A stretch of DNA of 64,000 nucleotides from Nocardioides thalensis (lineage in GTDB: Bacteria; Actinomycetota; Actinomycetes; Propionibacteriales; Nocardioidaceae), in the NCBI RefSeq assembly GCF_013410655.1, contig NZ_JACCFP010000001.1, positions 1,697,501-1,761,500 on the forward strand, written 5' to 3'. Both the position numbers and the translations under genes were made by a program. Position 1 is the first letter of the stretch; every line of letters begins with the position of its first letter. Below the pieces are notes generated by a model. The model made no database searches, had not been told where the DNA came from, and was given only the letters and a program-made list of their open reading frames with translations. This document shows positions 27,949 to 36,733 of this stretch, piece by piece.

Positions 27949-29070
27949 ATGCCTGCGCTGAAGGACGTCGTCGACCTGATCCACGGGTGGTACCCGCCCG
28001 AGACCGCGGAGGACTGGGACGCCGTCGGGCTCGTGTGGGGCGATCCCGCGCAGAACGTGAAGCGGGTGCTCCTCGCCGTCGATCCCGCGCCCGCGGTCGC
28101 CGAGGAGGCCGCGGACTGGAAGGCCGACCTGGTGATCGTCCACCACCCGCTCTTCCTCAAGCCGGTCAACGGGTTCGCCGCGACGACACCCAAGGGCCGC
28201 ACGCTGAGCACGCTCGCGAAGGCCGGCTGTGCGCTGCTGACAGCGCACACCAACGCCGACCAGGCCGCCGGCGGGGTGTCGGAGGCGCTGGCGAAGGCGA
28301 TCGGGCTCACCGACCTCGCTCCGCTGGTGCCGGCCGTGGGGGAGCCGGTCGACAAGCTGACGACCTTCGTCCCGACCGACGCCGCCCCGCCGGTGCGGGC
28401 GGCGCTGGCCGAGGCGGGCGCCGGCCGGATCGGCGACTACGACTTCGCGTCGTACACGAGCGGTCCCGGCGAGGGCAGGTTCCGCCCTCTCGACGGCGCC
28501 AACCCGATGATCGGCAAGGTCGGCGAGCTGGAGACGGTGGAGGAGGTCCGCGTCGAGGTCGTGCTCGCCCGGCACCTGCGACCCCGGGTGGTGGCGGCTC
28601 TGCTCGCCGCCCACCCCTACGAGAAGCCGGCCTACGACGTCGTCGAGCTCGCCGACCCCGGCATCACCACGACGGGCACCGGCCGGGTCGGGAACCTCCC
28701 GCCGGTCACGCTGGCGGAGTTCGCGGAGCACGTGGCCGCTGTGCTCCCGCTGACCCAGCACGGTGTACGCGTGGCCGGCGACCCGGGCCGCGTGGTCAAG
28801 AGGGTCGCGGTCTGCGGGGGAGCGGGCGACTTCCTGCTGGACCGGGTCGCCCGCAGCGACGTCGACGTCTACCTGACCAGCGACCTGCGCCACCACCCCG
28901 CCGCCGAGTTCGTGGAGAAGGGCGGCCCCGCGCTGGTCGACGTCGCCCACTGGGCGGCGGAGTCCACCTGGCTCCCCGTCGTCGCCGGGATGCTCGAGCA
29001 GGCCCTCGGCGCCGACGTCGAGACCCGGGTGAGCACCGTGGTCACCGACCCGTGGACAATGCGCCTGTGA
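27949..29070 (+). CDS. Nif3-like dinuclear metal-centre protein
   Basis: Encodes 373 residues of the NIF3/YbgI family (DUF34). The metal ligands VIVHHPLF (about 61-68), the NADQ region and the C-terminal DVAHWAAEST are present. The central insertion (about 130-240, with the YxYxxF-like DYDFASYTSG segment) gives the long form typical of Gram-positives. The family is often annotated as GTP cyclohydrolase I type 2, but that activity is not well supported. Its GTGA overlap with the zinc-ribbon gene and the RNase H gene after it reproduce the mycobacterial Rv2230c-Rv2228c order. Confidence 0.92.
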   Translation: MPALKDVVDLIHGWYPPETAEDWDAVGLVWGDPAQNVKRVLLAVDPAPAVAEEAADWKADLVIVHHPLFLKPVNGFAATTPKGRTLSTLAKAGCALLTAHTNADQAAGGVSEALAKAIGLTDLAPLVPAVGEPVDKLTTFVPTDAAPPVRAALAEAGAGRIGDYDFASYTSGPGEGRFRPLDGANPMIGKVGELETVEEVRVEVVLARHLRPRVVAALLAAHPYEKPAYDVVELADPGITTTGTGRVGNLPPVTLAEFAEHVAAVLPLTQHGVRVAGDPGRVVKRVAVCGGAGDFLLDRVARSDVDVYLTSDLRHHPAAEFVEKGGPALVDVAHWAAESTWLPVVAGMLEQALGADVETRVSTVVTDPWTMRL

Positions 29071-29816
29071 AGGCCGACCCGAACGCCCAGCTCAAGCTGC
29101 TCGACCTGCAGGGAGTCGACTCCGAGGTCGACCAGCTGCGCCACCGCCTCGGGAACCTCCCGCAGGAGGCGGAGATCAAGGAGCTGACCCGGTCCCGCGG
29201 CGTCACCCTCGGCAAGCTGCGCGACCAGCAGATCGTCGTCGACGACCTCGCGGCCGCGCAGGAGAAGGCCGACGCCGACGTCGAGCAGGTCAAGGCGCGG
29301 CGCCAGCGCGACCAGCAGCGCATCGACTCCGGCGCCATCGCCAACCCCAAGGACATCGAGCGGATGCAGCACGAGATGGAGACGCTGGAGCGTCGGATCT
29401 CGGTGCTGGAGGACGAGGAGCTCGAGGTCATGGAGCAGCTCGAGGAGGCGCAGGGCCTGCTGCGGCGCCTCCAGGAGGAGATGCACGCGACCGACGAGCG
29501 CCTCGCCGAGCTGACCGGGGCCCGCGACGTGCAGGCCGGCGAGGTCAAGGCCGAGCTGGCACTCGTCGAGACCCGGCGCGCGCCGATCGTCGCCGAGCTG
29601 CCCGACGACCTGCTCGCTCTCTACGAGAAGCTCCGCGCCAGCAAGGGCGGCGTCGGCGCCGCGGCGCTGCGCGCCCGCCAGTGCGGCGGGTGCATGCTCA
29701 CCCTCGACCCGTCCGAGATCGCCCGCATCAAGGGGCTCGGCGACGACGAGGTCGTGCGGTGCGAGGAGTGCCAGCGGATCCTGGTCCGCACCTCCGAGAG
29801 CGGCCTCGGTGCCTGA
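29067..29816 (+). CDS. Coiled-coil zinc-ribbon protein
   Basis: Encodes 249 residues. Residues about 10-180 form a long antiparallel coiled coil rich in Glu, Gln, Arg and Leu. The C-terminus holds a C4 zinc ribbon, CGGC and CEEC about 30 residues apart (the CT398/DUF164 family). Members are thought to act as nucleic-acid or protein-binding adaptors; the biochemical role is unclear. GTG 29067 overlaps the Nif3 stop; a GTG at 29052 is possible. It overlaps the RNase H gene by 8 bases. Confidence 0.9.
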   Translation: MKADPNAQLKLLDLQGVDSEVDQLRHRLGNLPQEAEIKELTRSRGVTLGKLRDQQIVVDDLAAAQEKADADVEQVKARRQRDQQRIDSGAIANPKDIERMQHEMETLERRISVLEDEELEVMEQLEEAQGLLRRLQEEMHATDERLAELTGARDVQAGEVKAELALVETRRAPIVAELPDDLLALYEKLRASKGGVGAAALRARQCGGCMLTLDPSEIARIKGLGDDEVVRCEECQRILVRTSESGLGA

Positions 29817-30987
29817 TCCTGGTCGTCACCGGTCGGTCCTGATCGAGGCCGACGGCGGCTCCCGCGGCAACCCCGGCCCCGCGGCGTACGGCGCCGTCCT
29901 CAAGGACGCCGAGACCGGCGAGGTCATCGCGGAGGAGGGCACGACCATCGGGGTCGCGTCCAACAACGTCGCCGAGTACTCCGGCCTGATCGCCGGGCTC
30001 CGGATGGCGGCGGAGCTCGCGCCGGACGCCGACGTCGAGGTCCGGATGGACTCCAAGCTGGTGGTCGAGCAGATGAGCGGGCGCTGGAAGGTCAAGCACC
30101 CCGCCATGAAGCCGCTCGCGCTCGAGGCCAGCCGGCTCGCCCCGTCCGGCACGACCTACACCTGGGTGCCGCGCGAGCAGAACAAGCACGCCGACCGGCT
30201 CGCCAACGAGGCCCTCGACGGCAAGCGGTCGGGCGTCACGGTCGCGGGAGAGGACCCCTACCGCGAGCCGGCGGACGAGGCCGAGTCGCTCATCGAGGAG
30301 GTCGAGGAGCCGGCGGCCGAGCCGGGCATCACCGGTACGACGACGCTGGTGCTGGTGCGGCACGGCGTCACCGAGCACACCTCGTCCAAGCGGTTCTCCG
30401 GAGGACTCGGCGGCGCCAACCCCGGACTGAGCGAGGAGGGCCGGGCGCAGGCGCTGGCCACCGCCGAGTGGCTCAAGGAGCGGGGGATCGGCGTCGACAC
30501 CGTCGTCGCGTCTCCCGTGCGCCGCACCCGCGAGACGGCCGACATCGTCGCCGCCGCGCTCGACCTCGGGGTCGAGGAGGAGCCCGGCTTCGCCGAGATG
30601 GAGTTCGGCGAGTGGGACGGGCTGACCTTCGTCGAGGTCATGGAGAAGGACAAGGACGCCTTCCAGGCCTGGGTCTCGGACATGGCGGCCGCGCCGCCCG
30701 GCGGCGAGTCCTTCCACGCCGTGGAGGAGCGGGTGCTCGCCGCACTCACCCGCCTCGTCGCCGCCCACGCCGGGGAGACCCTGGTGGTCGTCAGCCACGT
30801 GACGCCGATCAAGACCCTGGTCGCCCACGCGCTCGGCGCACCGCTCGAGGCGGTGTTCCGGATGGACCTCCAGCCGGCCGCCGTGTCCATCGTGTCGTTC
30901 TTCCCCGACCACCGCACGGGCGAGCGGCGCGGGGCGCTCAAGCTCTACAACGCGCTTCCGGCCGCCCGCACCGACGGTCCGCTCTGA
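29809..30987 (+). CDS. Bifunctional RNase H / acid phosphatase (CobC-like)
   Basis: Encodes 392 residues in two domains. Residues 5-140 are RNase HI with acidic residues in IEADGGSRGNPG, the Glu in NVAEYSGL and the Asp in VRMDSKLV. About 180-385 is a histidine phosphatase with RHGVTEHT and the second histidine in VSHVTPIK. The M. tuberculosis homologue Rv2228c has RNase HI and alpha-ribazole phosphatase activity, so this enzyme is expected to remove RNA:DNA hybrids and serve the cobalamin pathway. A Pro/Glu-rich linker joins the domains. GTG start, 8-base overlap upstream. Confidence 0.94.
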   Translation: MPDPGRHRSVLIEADGGSRGNPGPAAYGAVLKDAETGEVIAEEGTTIGVASNNVAEYSGLIAGLRMAAELAPDADVEVRMDSKLVVEQMSGRWKVKHPAMKPLALEASRLAPSGTTYTWVPREQNKHADRLANEALDGKRSGVTVAGEDPYREPADEAESLIEEVEEPAAEPGITGTTTLVLVRHGVTEHTSSKRFSGGLGGANPGLSEEGRAQALATAEWLKERGIGVDTVVASPVRRTRETADIVAAALDLGVEEEPGFAEMEFGEWDGLTFVEVMEKDKDAFQAWVSDMAAAPPGGESFHAVEERVLAALTRLVAAHAGETLVVVSHVTPIKTLVAHALGAPLEAVFRMDLQPAAVSIVSFFPDHRTGERRGALKLYNALPAARTDGPL

Positions 30988-31056
30988 CGGCCGCTCGTCG
31001 GCACGAGTCCGCGAAAGCGGCTCCCGAGCAGGCGCGGTTCGTGCCACGCTCGGCAG

Positions 31057-31689
31057 GTGTCCTACCCGCCGCCTCCGCCGCCGGGGCAGCCGCCGCCGCC
31101 CGGACAGCCGTACCAGCCCTACGGCCAGCCGGTGCCGCCGTACGGCCAGCCGCCGTATGCCCAGCCGCCGCGGAAGAAGGGCAGCGGCTGCCTGATCGCG
31201 GCCATCATCACGCTCGTCGTGCTGGTCGTGGTCTGCGGCGTCGGCGGCTTCGTCGTGTGGCGGGTCGTCGACACGGTGAAGGACAGCGTGCCGGGGCTCG
31301 GTGACGTCGAGTGCCCCACCGCTGCCGAGGTGTCCGACGTCGTGGGCCACGACGTCGAGCTGGTCCTCGACGCTGACATCATCATCGCCGCGGGCTGCAA
31401 CTACAGCGGCAGCGGCGTCGGCGTGACGATCACCGAGGGCGCCGGGCTGATCGCCGACGAGGAGATCGAGGCGGTGCGCAGCACCGCCGCGGGCTACGGG
31501 GTCGAGCCCGAGCCGATCGACGTCGGTGACGACGGCATCGCCTTCGGCACGCCGCAGCGGAGCGAGGCGATCACCAAGCACGACGGCTCGGTGATCGGCG
31601 TCGAGGTCTTCTCCGAGGGCACGCGCAACATCGGCAACCAGAAGGACGCTGCCGTCGAGCTCCTCGAGGCGTTCATCGACCTGAACTGA
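31057..31689 (+). CDS. Pro-rich membrane-anchored hypothetical protein
   Basis: Encodes 210 residues. A cytoplasmic tail of about 40 residues is rich in Pro, Gln, Gly and Tyr (PPYGQPP-type repeats). One membrane helix follows (about 46-68), then an extracytoplasmic domain of about 140 residues with cysteines in VECPTAAE and AAGCNYSG that may pair. GTG 31057 is the best start; the upstream context is weak. The tail-helix-domain plan is common in actinobacterial envelope proteins. No function is assigned. Confidence 0.8.
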   Translation: MSYPPPPPPGQPPPPGQPYQPYGQPVPPYGQPPYAQPPRKKGSGCLIAAIITLVVLVVVCGVGGFVVWRVVDTVKDSVPGLGDVECPTAAEVSDVVGHDVELVLDADIIIAAGCNYSGSGVGVTITEGAGLIADEEIEAVRSTAAGYGVEPEPIDVGDDGIAFGTPQRSEAITKHDGSVIGVEVFSEGTRNIGNQKDAAVELLEAFIDLN

Positions 31690-31698
31690 CGGGCGCCC

Positions 31699-32487
31699 TC
31701 ACAGGTCGCTGACCACCACGTCCAGCTGGGTGCCCTTCTTGGTCCGCTCGCCGACCTCGACCGTCCAGCCGAGGTCGCGCAGCGCGTCGGCGAGCGCCGC
31801 GGGGGTGCGCGGGTCGGCGCCGTCCTCGAGCAGCGCCCGCACGATGCGGCCCTTGGTCGCCTTGTTGAAGTGGCTGACGACCTTGCGGGTGCCGTCGACC
31901 TCGTGCAGCACCCGCACCGTCGCGACGCGCGGCGCCAGCTCGGCGGGCGGACGCCAGAACGCGGCGTACATGCTCGAGCGCAGGTCGACCAGGAGTCCGC
32001 GGCGGAGCGACTCGTCGACAGCCGGGCCGAGCGCGTCGCGCCACACCCCCGCGACCGGCCCGACGTCCGGCAGCGCTGCGTCGCCGGACAGACGGTAGGC
32101 GGGGATCCGGTCGCCCGGGCGCACCAGGCCGAACAGGCTGGACGTCACGGCGAGCCGGGTCGCCGCGCGCCGGCGGGCAGCGGGGGACAGGGTGGCGGCG
32201 TCGAGCGCGTCGTAGAGGACGCCGGTGTAGACGCGGTCGGCGCGGGCCGTCGGCGCCGACTCGAGGCCGGCGTTGCGGGCGACGTGCTCGGCCTGGCCGG
32301 CGGTGAGCCCGAGCGCCGTCACGGCGACCTCCGGCTCGTCGCGGCACAGGCCGACCAGCGCGTGCAGCACCCGCTTCCGCGCGTCGGTGAGCACCGGCAG
32401 GGCCAGCGAGTCCAGGTCGAGGGCCCGGCCCCGGCCGGGCGCGGTCTTGCCCTCGCTGGGCGGCAGCAGGATCAGCACGGGGGCCAC
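31699..32487 (-). CDS. yaaA: YaaA/DUF328 peroxide stress protein
   Basis: Encodes 262 residues of the YaaA family: LILLPPSEGKT at the N-terminus, the LFGLVRPGDRIPAYRL core and the conserved FNKATKGRIVR near 205. In E. coli YaaA limits intracellular iron damage after peroxide and binds DNA. The start is GTG at 32487 or GTG at 32478; the second gives the more usual N-terminus. It diverges from the RNB-domain gene with only 15 bases between start codons. Confidence 0.9.
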   Translation of the reverse strand: MAPVLILLPPSEGKTAPGRGRALDLDSLALPVLTDARKRVLHALVGLCRDEPEVAVTALGLTAGQAEHVARNAGLESAPTARADRVYTGVLYDALDAATLSPAARRRAATRLAVTSSLFGLVRPGDRIPAYRLSGDAALPDVGPVAGVWRDALGPAVDESLRRGLLVDLRSSMYAAFWRPPAELAPRVATVRVLHEVDGTRKVVSHFNKATKGRIVRALLEDGADPRTPAALADALRDLGWTVEVGERTKKGTQLDVVVSDL

Positions 32488-32489
32488 AC

Positions 32490-32495
32490 TAAGGT
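32490..32495 (+). promoter_or_regulatory. Leaderless -10 of the RNB gene inside a 15-bp divergent gap
   Basis: TAAGGT, 7 bases, then ATG 32503. The -35 region must lie inside yaaA. The yaaA promoter on the other strand must in turn lie in or beyond the RNB start. Confidence 0.6.
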
Positions 32496-32502
32496 CGCTG
32501 CT

Positions 32503-33951
32503 ATGCCGAGCAATCTCGTGGTCCGGGTCAAGGCCGAGTCAGCAGGGTCCGCGGACCTGAAGGAGGCGCTGGCGAAGGTCGAGCAGGAGCTCGAGCTCCC
32601 CACCGGCTTCCCGGCCGACGTCACGGCCGCCGCCGAGCGGGCCGCCGCGGGCGCGGTGCTCCCCGAGCTCGACCGCACGGACATCGAGTTCCTGACGATC
32701 GACCCCGAGGGCTCCCGCGACCTCGACCAGGCGCTGCACATCGAGCGCGATCCTGACGGCGGTTTCGTCGTCCACTACGCGATCGCCGACGTCGCGGCGT
32801 TCGTGAGGCCGGGCGACCCGATCGACGTCGAGGCGCACCGCCGGGGTGAGACGCTCTACGGCGCCGACCACCGGATCCCGCTGCACCCGCCCGGCCTCTC
32901 GGAGGGCGCCGCGTCGCTGCTGCCCGACCAGACCTGCCCCGCCCTGCTGTGGACGATGCAGGTCGACGCCACCGGCGAGGGCACGTCGGTCCGCGTGGAG
33001 CGGGCGCTGGTGCGGTCCCGCCAGCAGCTGTCGTACGTCGGCGCGCAGGCCGCGCTCGACGACGGCTCGGCGGGCGAGGTGCTGCAGCTGCTCCGCGAGG
33101 TCGGCACCCTGCGGGAGGCGAAGGAGCAGGAGCGCGGGGGCATCTCGCTGCCGCTCCCCGAGCAGGAGGTGCACGAGGAAGGCGGGCGGCTCACCCTGGA
33201 GTTCCGCGAGCAGCTTCCGGTGGAGCTCTGGAACGCCCAGATCTCGCTGATGACCGGCATGGCTGCCGCGACGCTGATGCTCGAGGGCCGGATCGGCGTG
33301 CTCCGCACGCTGCCGCCGCCCGACCCCCGCGACGTGGCCCGGCTCCGAAGGGTCGCGAAGGGCCTGCGAATCGACTGGCCCGGCGACGTGGACTACCCCG
33401 AGCTCATCCGCTCGCTCGACCGGACCCTCCCGGCCCACCAGGCGATGGCCGTCGCGGCCACCCGGCTGCTGCGCGGCTCCGGCTACGCGGCGTTCGACGG
33501 CGAGCTGCCGGAGCAGACGCTGCACAGCGCGATCGCGGCGCCGTACGCCCACGTCACTGCGCCGCTGCGACGGCTCGGCGACCGCTACACGGGCGAGGTG
33601 TGCGTGGCGCTGTGCGCCGGGCAGCCGGTGCCCGACTGGGTGCGTGCCGCGCTGCCCGACCTGCCGAAGACGCTGCAGGACTCCGCCCGCCGTGCCAACG
33701 CCTACGAGCGCGCGATCCTGGACGTGCTGGAGGCCGGGCTGCTCCAGGGGCGGGTCGGCGAGGAGTTCACGGGCGTCGTGACCTCCGTCGACGAGAAGGA
33801 CGAGCGCCGCGGCGTGGTCCTGGTCGAGGCGATCGGCGTGGAGGCGCCGCTGGTGTCGGCCTCGGGGCCGCTGCCGCTCGGCACCGAGGTGGCCGTGCGG
33901 CTCACCGTGGCCGACCTGTCCGCCCGGAAGGTGGAGTTCACCGTTGGCTGA
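32503..33951 (+). CDS. RNB-domain ribonuclease (RNase II/R family)
   Basis: Encodes 482 residues, mostly the RNB catalytic domain. The magnesium-binding aspartates sit in TIDPEGSRDLDQAL (about 66-79), with further conserved parts in YAIADVAAFV and ADHRIPLHPPGLSE. The cold-shock domains of RNase II/R are absent at the N-terminus, and the C-terminal part (about 420-480) is only a short OB/S1-like segment. It is the compact form seen in actinobacteria. It degrades RNA from the 3' end. The end overlaps cobU by 8 bases. Confidence 0.92.
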   Translation: MPSNLVVRVKAESAGSADLKEALAKVEQELELPTGFPADVTAAAERAAAGAVLPELDRTDIEFLTIDPEGSRDLDQALHIERDPDGGFVVHYAIADVAAFVRPGDPIDVEAHRRGETLYGADHRIPLHPPGLSEGAASLLPDQTCPALLWTMQVDATGEGTSVRVERALVRSRQQLSYVGAQAALDDGSAGEVLQLLREVGTLREAKEQERGGISLPLPEQEVHEEGGRLTLEFREQLPVELWNAQISLMTGMAAATLMLEGRIGVLRTLPPPDPRDVARLRRVAKGLRIDWPGDVDYPELIRSLDRTLPAHQAMAVAATRLLRGSGYAAFDGELPEQTLHSAIAAPYAHVTAPLRRLGDRYTGEVCVALCAGQPVPDWVRAALPDLPKTLQDSARRANAYERAILDVLEAGLLQGRVGEEFTGVVTSVDEKDERRGVVLVEAIGVEAPLVSASGPLPLGTEVAVRLTVADLSARKVEFTVG

Positions 33952-34495
33952 GCCCGGGGCGGCGTCGGCCGCTGCGAAGGTCCTGGTCACCGGGGGAGTG
34001 CGCTCCGGGAAGTCGGTGCACGCCGAGAGCCTGTTCTCGAAGTCGGCGCCGGTGACCTACGTCGCGGCCGGACCCACCTACGACGACGCCGACTGGGCCG
34101 CGCGCGTCGCCCGGCACCAGGAGCGGCGGCCGGCGTGGTGGACGACGGTCGAGACCATCGACGTCGCGGTGGCGATCGACCAGGCGGCGGGCCCGGTGCT
34201 GGTCGACTGCCTCGGCACCTGGCTCACCGCCGTGATCGACGAGGCCGGGCTGTGGGAGGCCCCGGTGGGCGAGGTCGAGGACGCCGTGCTCTCGCCGCTC
34301 GCCGAGATCGTCGACGCGGTCGCCGCCTCGCCCGGCCGGGTCGTCCTGGTGACCAACGAGGTCGGCCTCGGCGTGGTGCCCGAGCACCGGTCCGGCCGGG
34401 TGTTCCGCGACCTGCTCGGCACGGTCAACCAGCGTCTCGCGACCGCGTGCGACGAGGTCCACCTGGTCGTCGCGGGCCGCGTGCTGGTGCTCTAG
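33944..34495 (+). CDS. cobU: Adenosylcobinamide kinase / guanylyltransferase
   Basis: Encodes 183 residues, P-loop NTPase with GGVRSGKS (17-24). It phosphorylates adenosylcobinamide and transfers GMP to it. VDCLGTWLTAV and VTNEVGLGVVPEH are the family signatures. No ATG or GTG fits the frame, so TTG 33944, inside the end of the RNB gene, is taken as start. It converges with cobS: both genes use the same palindromic CTAG for their TAG stops (34492-34495). Confidence 0.92.
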   Translation: MAEPGAASAAAKVLVTGGVRSGKSVHAESLFSKSAPVTYVAAGPTYDDADWAARVARHQERRPAWWTTVETIDVAVAIDQAAGPVLVDCLGTWLTAVIDEAGLWEAPVGEVEDAVLSPLAEIVDAVAASPGRVVLVTNEVGLGVVPEHRSGRVFRDLLGTVNQRLATACDEVHLVVAGRVLVL

Positions 34496-35235
34496 CCGGC
34501 TCCGGCGAGCCCGACCAGCAGGACGGCCAGCGCCACCTCGATCGCGGCGCCGTACACGTCGCCGGTGACGCCGCCGAAGCGCCGCACGCACCGCCACGTC
34601 AGCAGCAGTACGGCGGCCGCGGCCACCGTGACGGCCAGGAGCCCGCGCACCGGGTCGACCAGCGCCGCAAGGGCCGCGAGCGCCATCCACCCGGTCACCG
34701 TCACCGCCACGGGGACCCGCCTCGCGAACGTGGCGCCCAGCCCGTCCGCCCGCGCCGGCGGCACGACGGCCGCGCACACGATCCACAGCGCGCCCCGGGA
34801 CGCCGCGACGCAGGCGCCGGCGACGACCGCGTCCCGCGCGCTCGCGCCGTACGTCGCGAGCGCGGCCGCCTGCGCCCCGAGCACGACCACGAGCGCCGCG
34901 GCGCCGGCGGGGCCGGCGGTGCCGCCCTTCATGACCTCGAGCGACCGCGCGCGGTCGTAGGACGCGGTGAGCCCGTCGGCGACGTCGGAGAGGCCGTCGA
35001 GGTGCAGCGCCCGCGACCCCAGCGCCAACAGGCCGATCGCCACGAACGCGACGGCCAGCGGCGGCAGGTCCGCCCGCCCTCCGGCCCAGCACGCCAGGCC
35101 GACCGCGGCACCGAGCGGCGCGACCGCCAGCGGGGCGCACAGGAGCGCGCCGCGCGCGACCCGCGGCGTCACGTCCATCACCGCCGGCACGGGGATGCAG
35201 GTGAGCATCCCGACCGACAGCCGCAGCGCCTTCAT
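34492..35235 (-). CDS. cobS: Adenosylcobinamide-GDP ribazoletransferase
   Basis: Encodes 247 residues, integral membrane enzyme that joins alpha-ribazole to adenosylcobinamide-GDP, the last step of cobalamin assembly. The acidic motif HLDGLSDVADGL is clear and about six hydrophobic segments follow; GGVTGDVYGA near the end is the second conserved loop. ATG overlaps the cobT stop by one base (TGATG). Confidence 0.93.
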   Translation of the reverse strand: MKALRLSVGMLTCIPVPAVMDVTPRVARGALLCAPLAVAPLGAAVGLACWAGGRADLPPLAVAFVAIGLLALGSRALHLDGLSDVADGLTASYDRARSLEVMKGGTAGPAGAAALVVVLGAQAAALATYGASARDAVVAGACVAASRGALWIVCAAVVPPARADGLGATFARRVPVAVTVTGWMALAALAALVDPVRGLLAVTVAAAAVLLLTWRCVRRFGGVTGDVYGAAIEVALAVLLVGLAGAG

Positions 35236-36275
35236 CACATGAGGTCGGAGAGCAGCGCGACGTCGCGCAGCACTGCGACCGCCGAGCGCAGCACCGGCAC
35301 GGCCGCGACGGCGCCCGAGCCCTCCCCGAGCCGCATGCCGAGGTCGAGCACCGGCTCGAGGCCGAGCTTCTCCAGCGCCAGCGCCTGGGCGGGCTCGGTC
35401 GAGCGGTGCCCGGCGGCGAACCACGCGGCGGCGCCCGGTGCGAGCCGGTCGGCGGTGAGCGCGCAAGCGACGGACATCAGGCCGTCCAGCAGCACCGGGG
35501 TCCCGCTCTCGGCGGCCTGCACGAGGTAGCCCACGGTCGCGGCCAGGTCGGCGCTGCTGACCGCCTGCAGCGTCTGCAGCGGGTCGTCCAGGCGGTCGCC
35601 GGCGCGGTCGAGCGCGGTCTGCACGACCGCGGTCTTGTGGTCGAGAGTGGCGTCGTCGACGCCGGTGCCGCGCCCGGTCACCTCGGCGGCCGGCAGCCCG
35701 AGGGCGGCGGCGACCATCGCCGCCGCCGGGGTCGTGTTGCCGATGCCCATGTCGCCCGACAGCAGCAGCTGCGCGCCCGCCGCGATCTCGTCGAGGGCGA
35801 CGCGCCGGCCCGCCCCGAGCGCTGCCTCGAGCTCGTCGGCCGAGAGCGCGTCCTCGAGGTGGATCGCCCCGCTGCTGCGCCGTACCTTGTGGGCGGTCAC
35901 GTCCGCGGGCACGTCGTCGAGCTGCGCGAGGTCCCAGTCGACGCCGAGGTCGAGCACCCGGACGTGGACACCGTGCGCGGCGGCGAGCGCGTTGACGCCC
36001 GCACGCCCCGCGACGAACGTGCGCACCATCGCCGCGGTGATCGCCGGTGGGTAGGCGGAGACGCCGTGCGCCGCGACCCCGTGGTCGCCGGCGAAGATCA
36101 CCAGCCGCACGTCGTCGAGCGGGGCGGGCGGCACGCTGCCCTGGCAGGCCGCCAGCCAGGTGCCGAGGTCGCCGAGCCGGCCCAGTGCACCGGCCGGGGT
36201 GGCCAGGCCCGCGAGGCGGTCGCGGGCGGCGGCGAGGACGTCGGGGTCCGGCGGGCGTACGGCGGTAGCTGTCAC
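35235..36275 (-). CDS. cobT: Nicotinate-nucleotide--dimethylbenzimidazole phosphoribosyltransferase
   Basis: Encodes 346 residues; makes alpha-ribazole phosphate for the lower ligand of cobalamin. SGDMGIGNTTPAAA and the C-terminal catalytic glutamate in MRLGEGSGA are present, and VIFAGDHGVA near 75 is typical. GTG 36275 is used. TAGGTT ends 8 bases before it and overlaps the stop codon of the upstream gene, so this too may be leaderless. Together with cobU and cobS it completes the nucleotide-loop branch. Confidence 0.94.
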   Translation of the reverse strand: MTATAVRPPDPDVLAAARDRLAGLATPAGALGRLGDLGTWLAACQGSVPPAPLDDVRLVIFAGDHGVAAHGVSAYPPAITAAMVRTFVAGRAGVNALAAAHGVHVRVLDLGVDWDLAQLDDVPADVTAHKVRRSSGAIHLEDALSADELEAALGAGRRVALDEIAAGAQLLLSGDMGIGNTTPAAAMVAAALGLPAAEVTGRGTGVDDATLDHKTAVVQTALDRAGDRLDDPLQTLQAVSSADLAATVGYLVQAAESGTPVLLDGLMSVACALTADRLAPGAAAWFAAGHRSTEPAQALALEKLGLEPVLDLGMRLGEGSGAVAAVPVLRSAVAVLRDVALLSDLM

Positions 36276-36286
36276 GGAGAGGCAAC

Positions 36287-36733
36287 CTACTCCGTGGCCG
36301 GTCGGCCCGCGGCCTCGGTCGTGAGGACCGTCAGCCGGTAGCGCAGCACCATCGAGCGCACGCCGAGCGCCTGGAAGGACAGGTTCGGCCAGGTCCACGC
36401 CGGGTCGGTGTGCGGCTGGGTCCCGGCCACCACCTGCGTCGCCCCGGCGCCGCTGAAGTGGTCGTAGCCGCTGCCCGCCAGCAGGATCTGGCCGATCGTC
36501 ACCTCGGCGGCGAGGAGGGGCTCGGTGCCCGCGGCCAGTGCCTCGGCGTCGGGCGGGACGAACGTGACCGGGACCGCGTCCACCTTGCCCGGCGTGTAGA
36601 GGATGACGCCGGAGTCCTGCTGGAGCACGACGTCGCCGGAGTAGGTCCGCAGCCGCCCGGGCTCGCCGGAGGGCAGGAACGCCGGCTGGTCGAGGCGGGG
36701 TGACGGCGAGACGTCCACCAGCCGCAGCGCCAC
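36287..36733 (-). CDS. Hypothetical protein
   Basis: Encodes 148 residues from GTG 36733, whose first base is the last base of the upstream gene's TAG stop. It is beta-rich, without a signal peptide or membrane helix. Trp, Phe and Tyr residues cluster in WTWPNLSF. No family recognised. Tight coupling to the RTX-like gene suggests a shared role; spacing of 11 bases to cobT is probably incidental because cobT seems to have its own promoter. Confidence 0.65.
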   Translation of the reverse strand: MALRLVDVSPSPRLDQPAFLPSGEPGRLRTYSGDVVLQQDSGVILYTPGKVDAVPVTFVPPDAEALAAGTEPLLAAEVTIGQILLAGSGYDHFSGAGATQVVAGTQPHTDPAWTWPNLSFQALGVRSMVLRYRLTVLTTEAAGRPATE

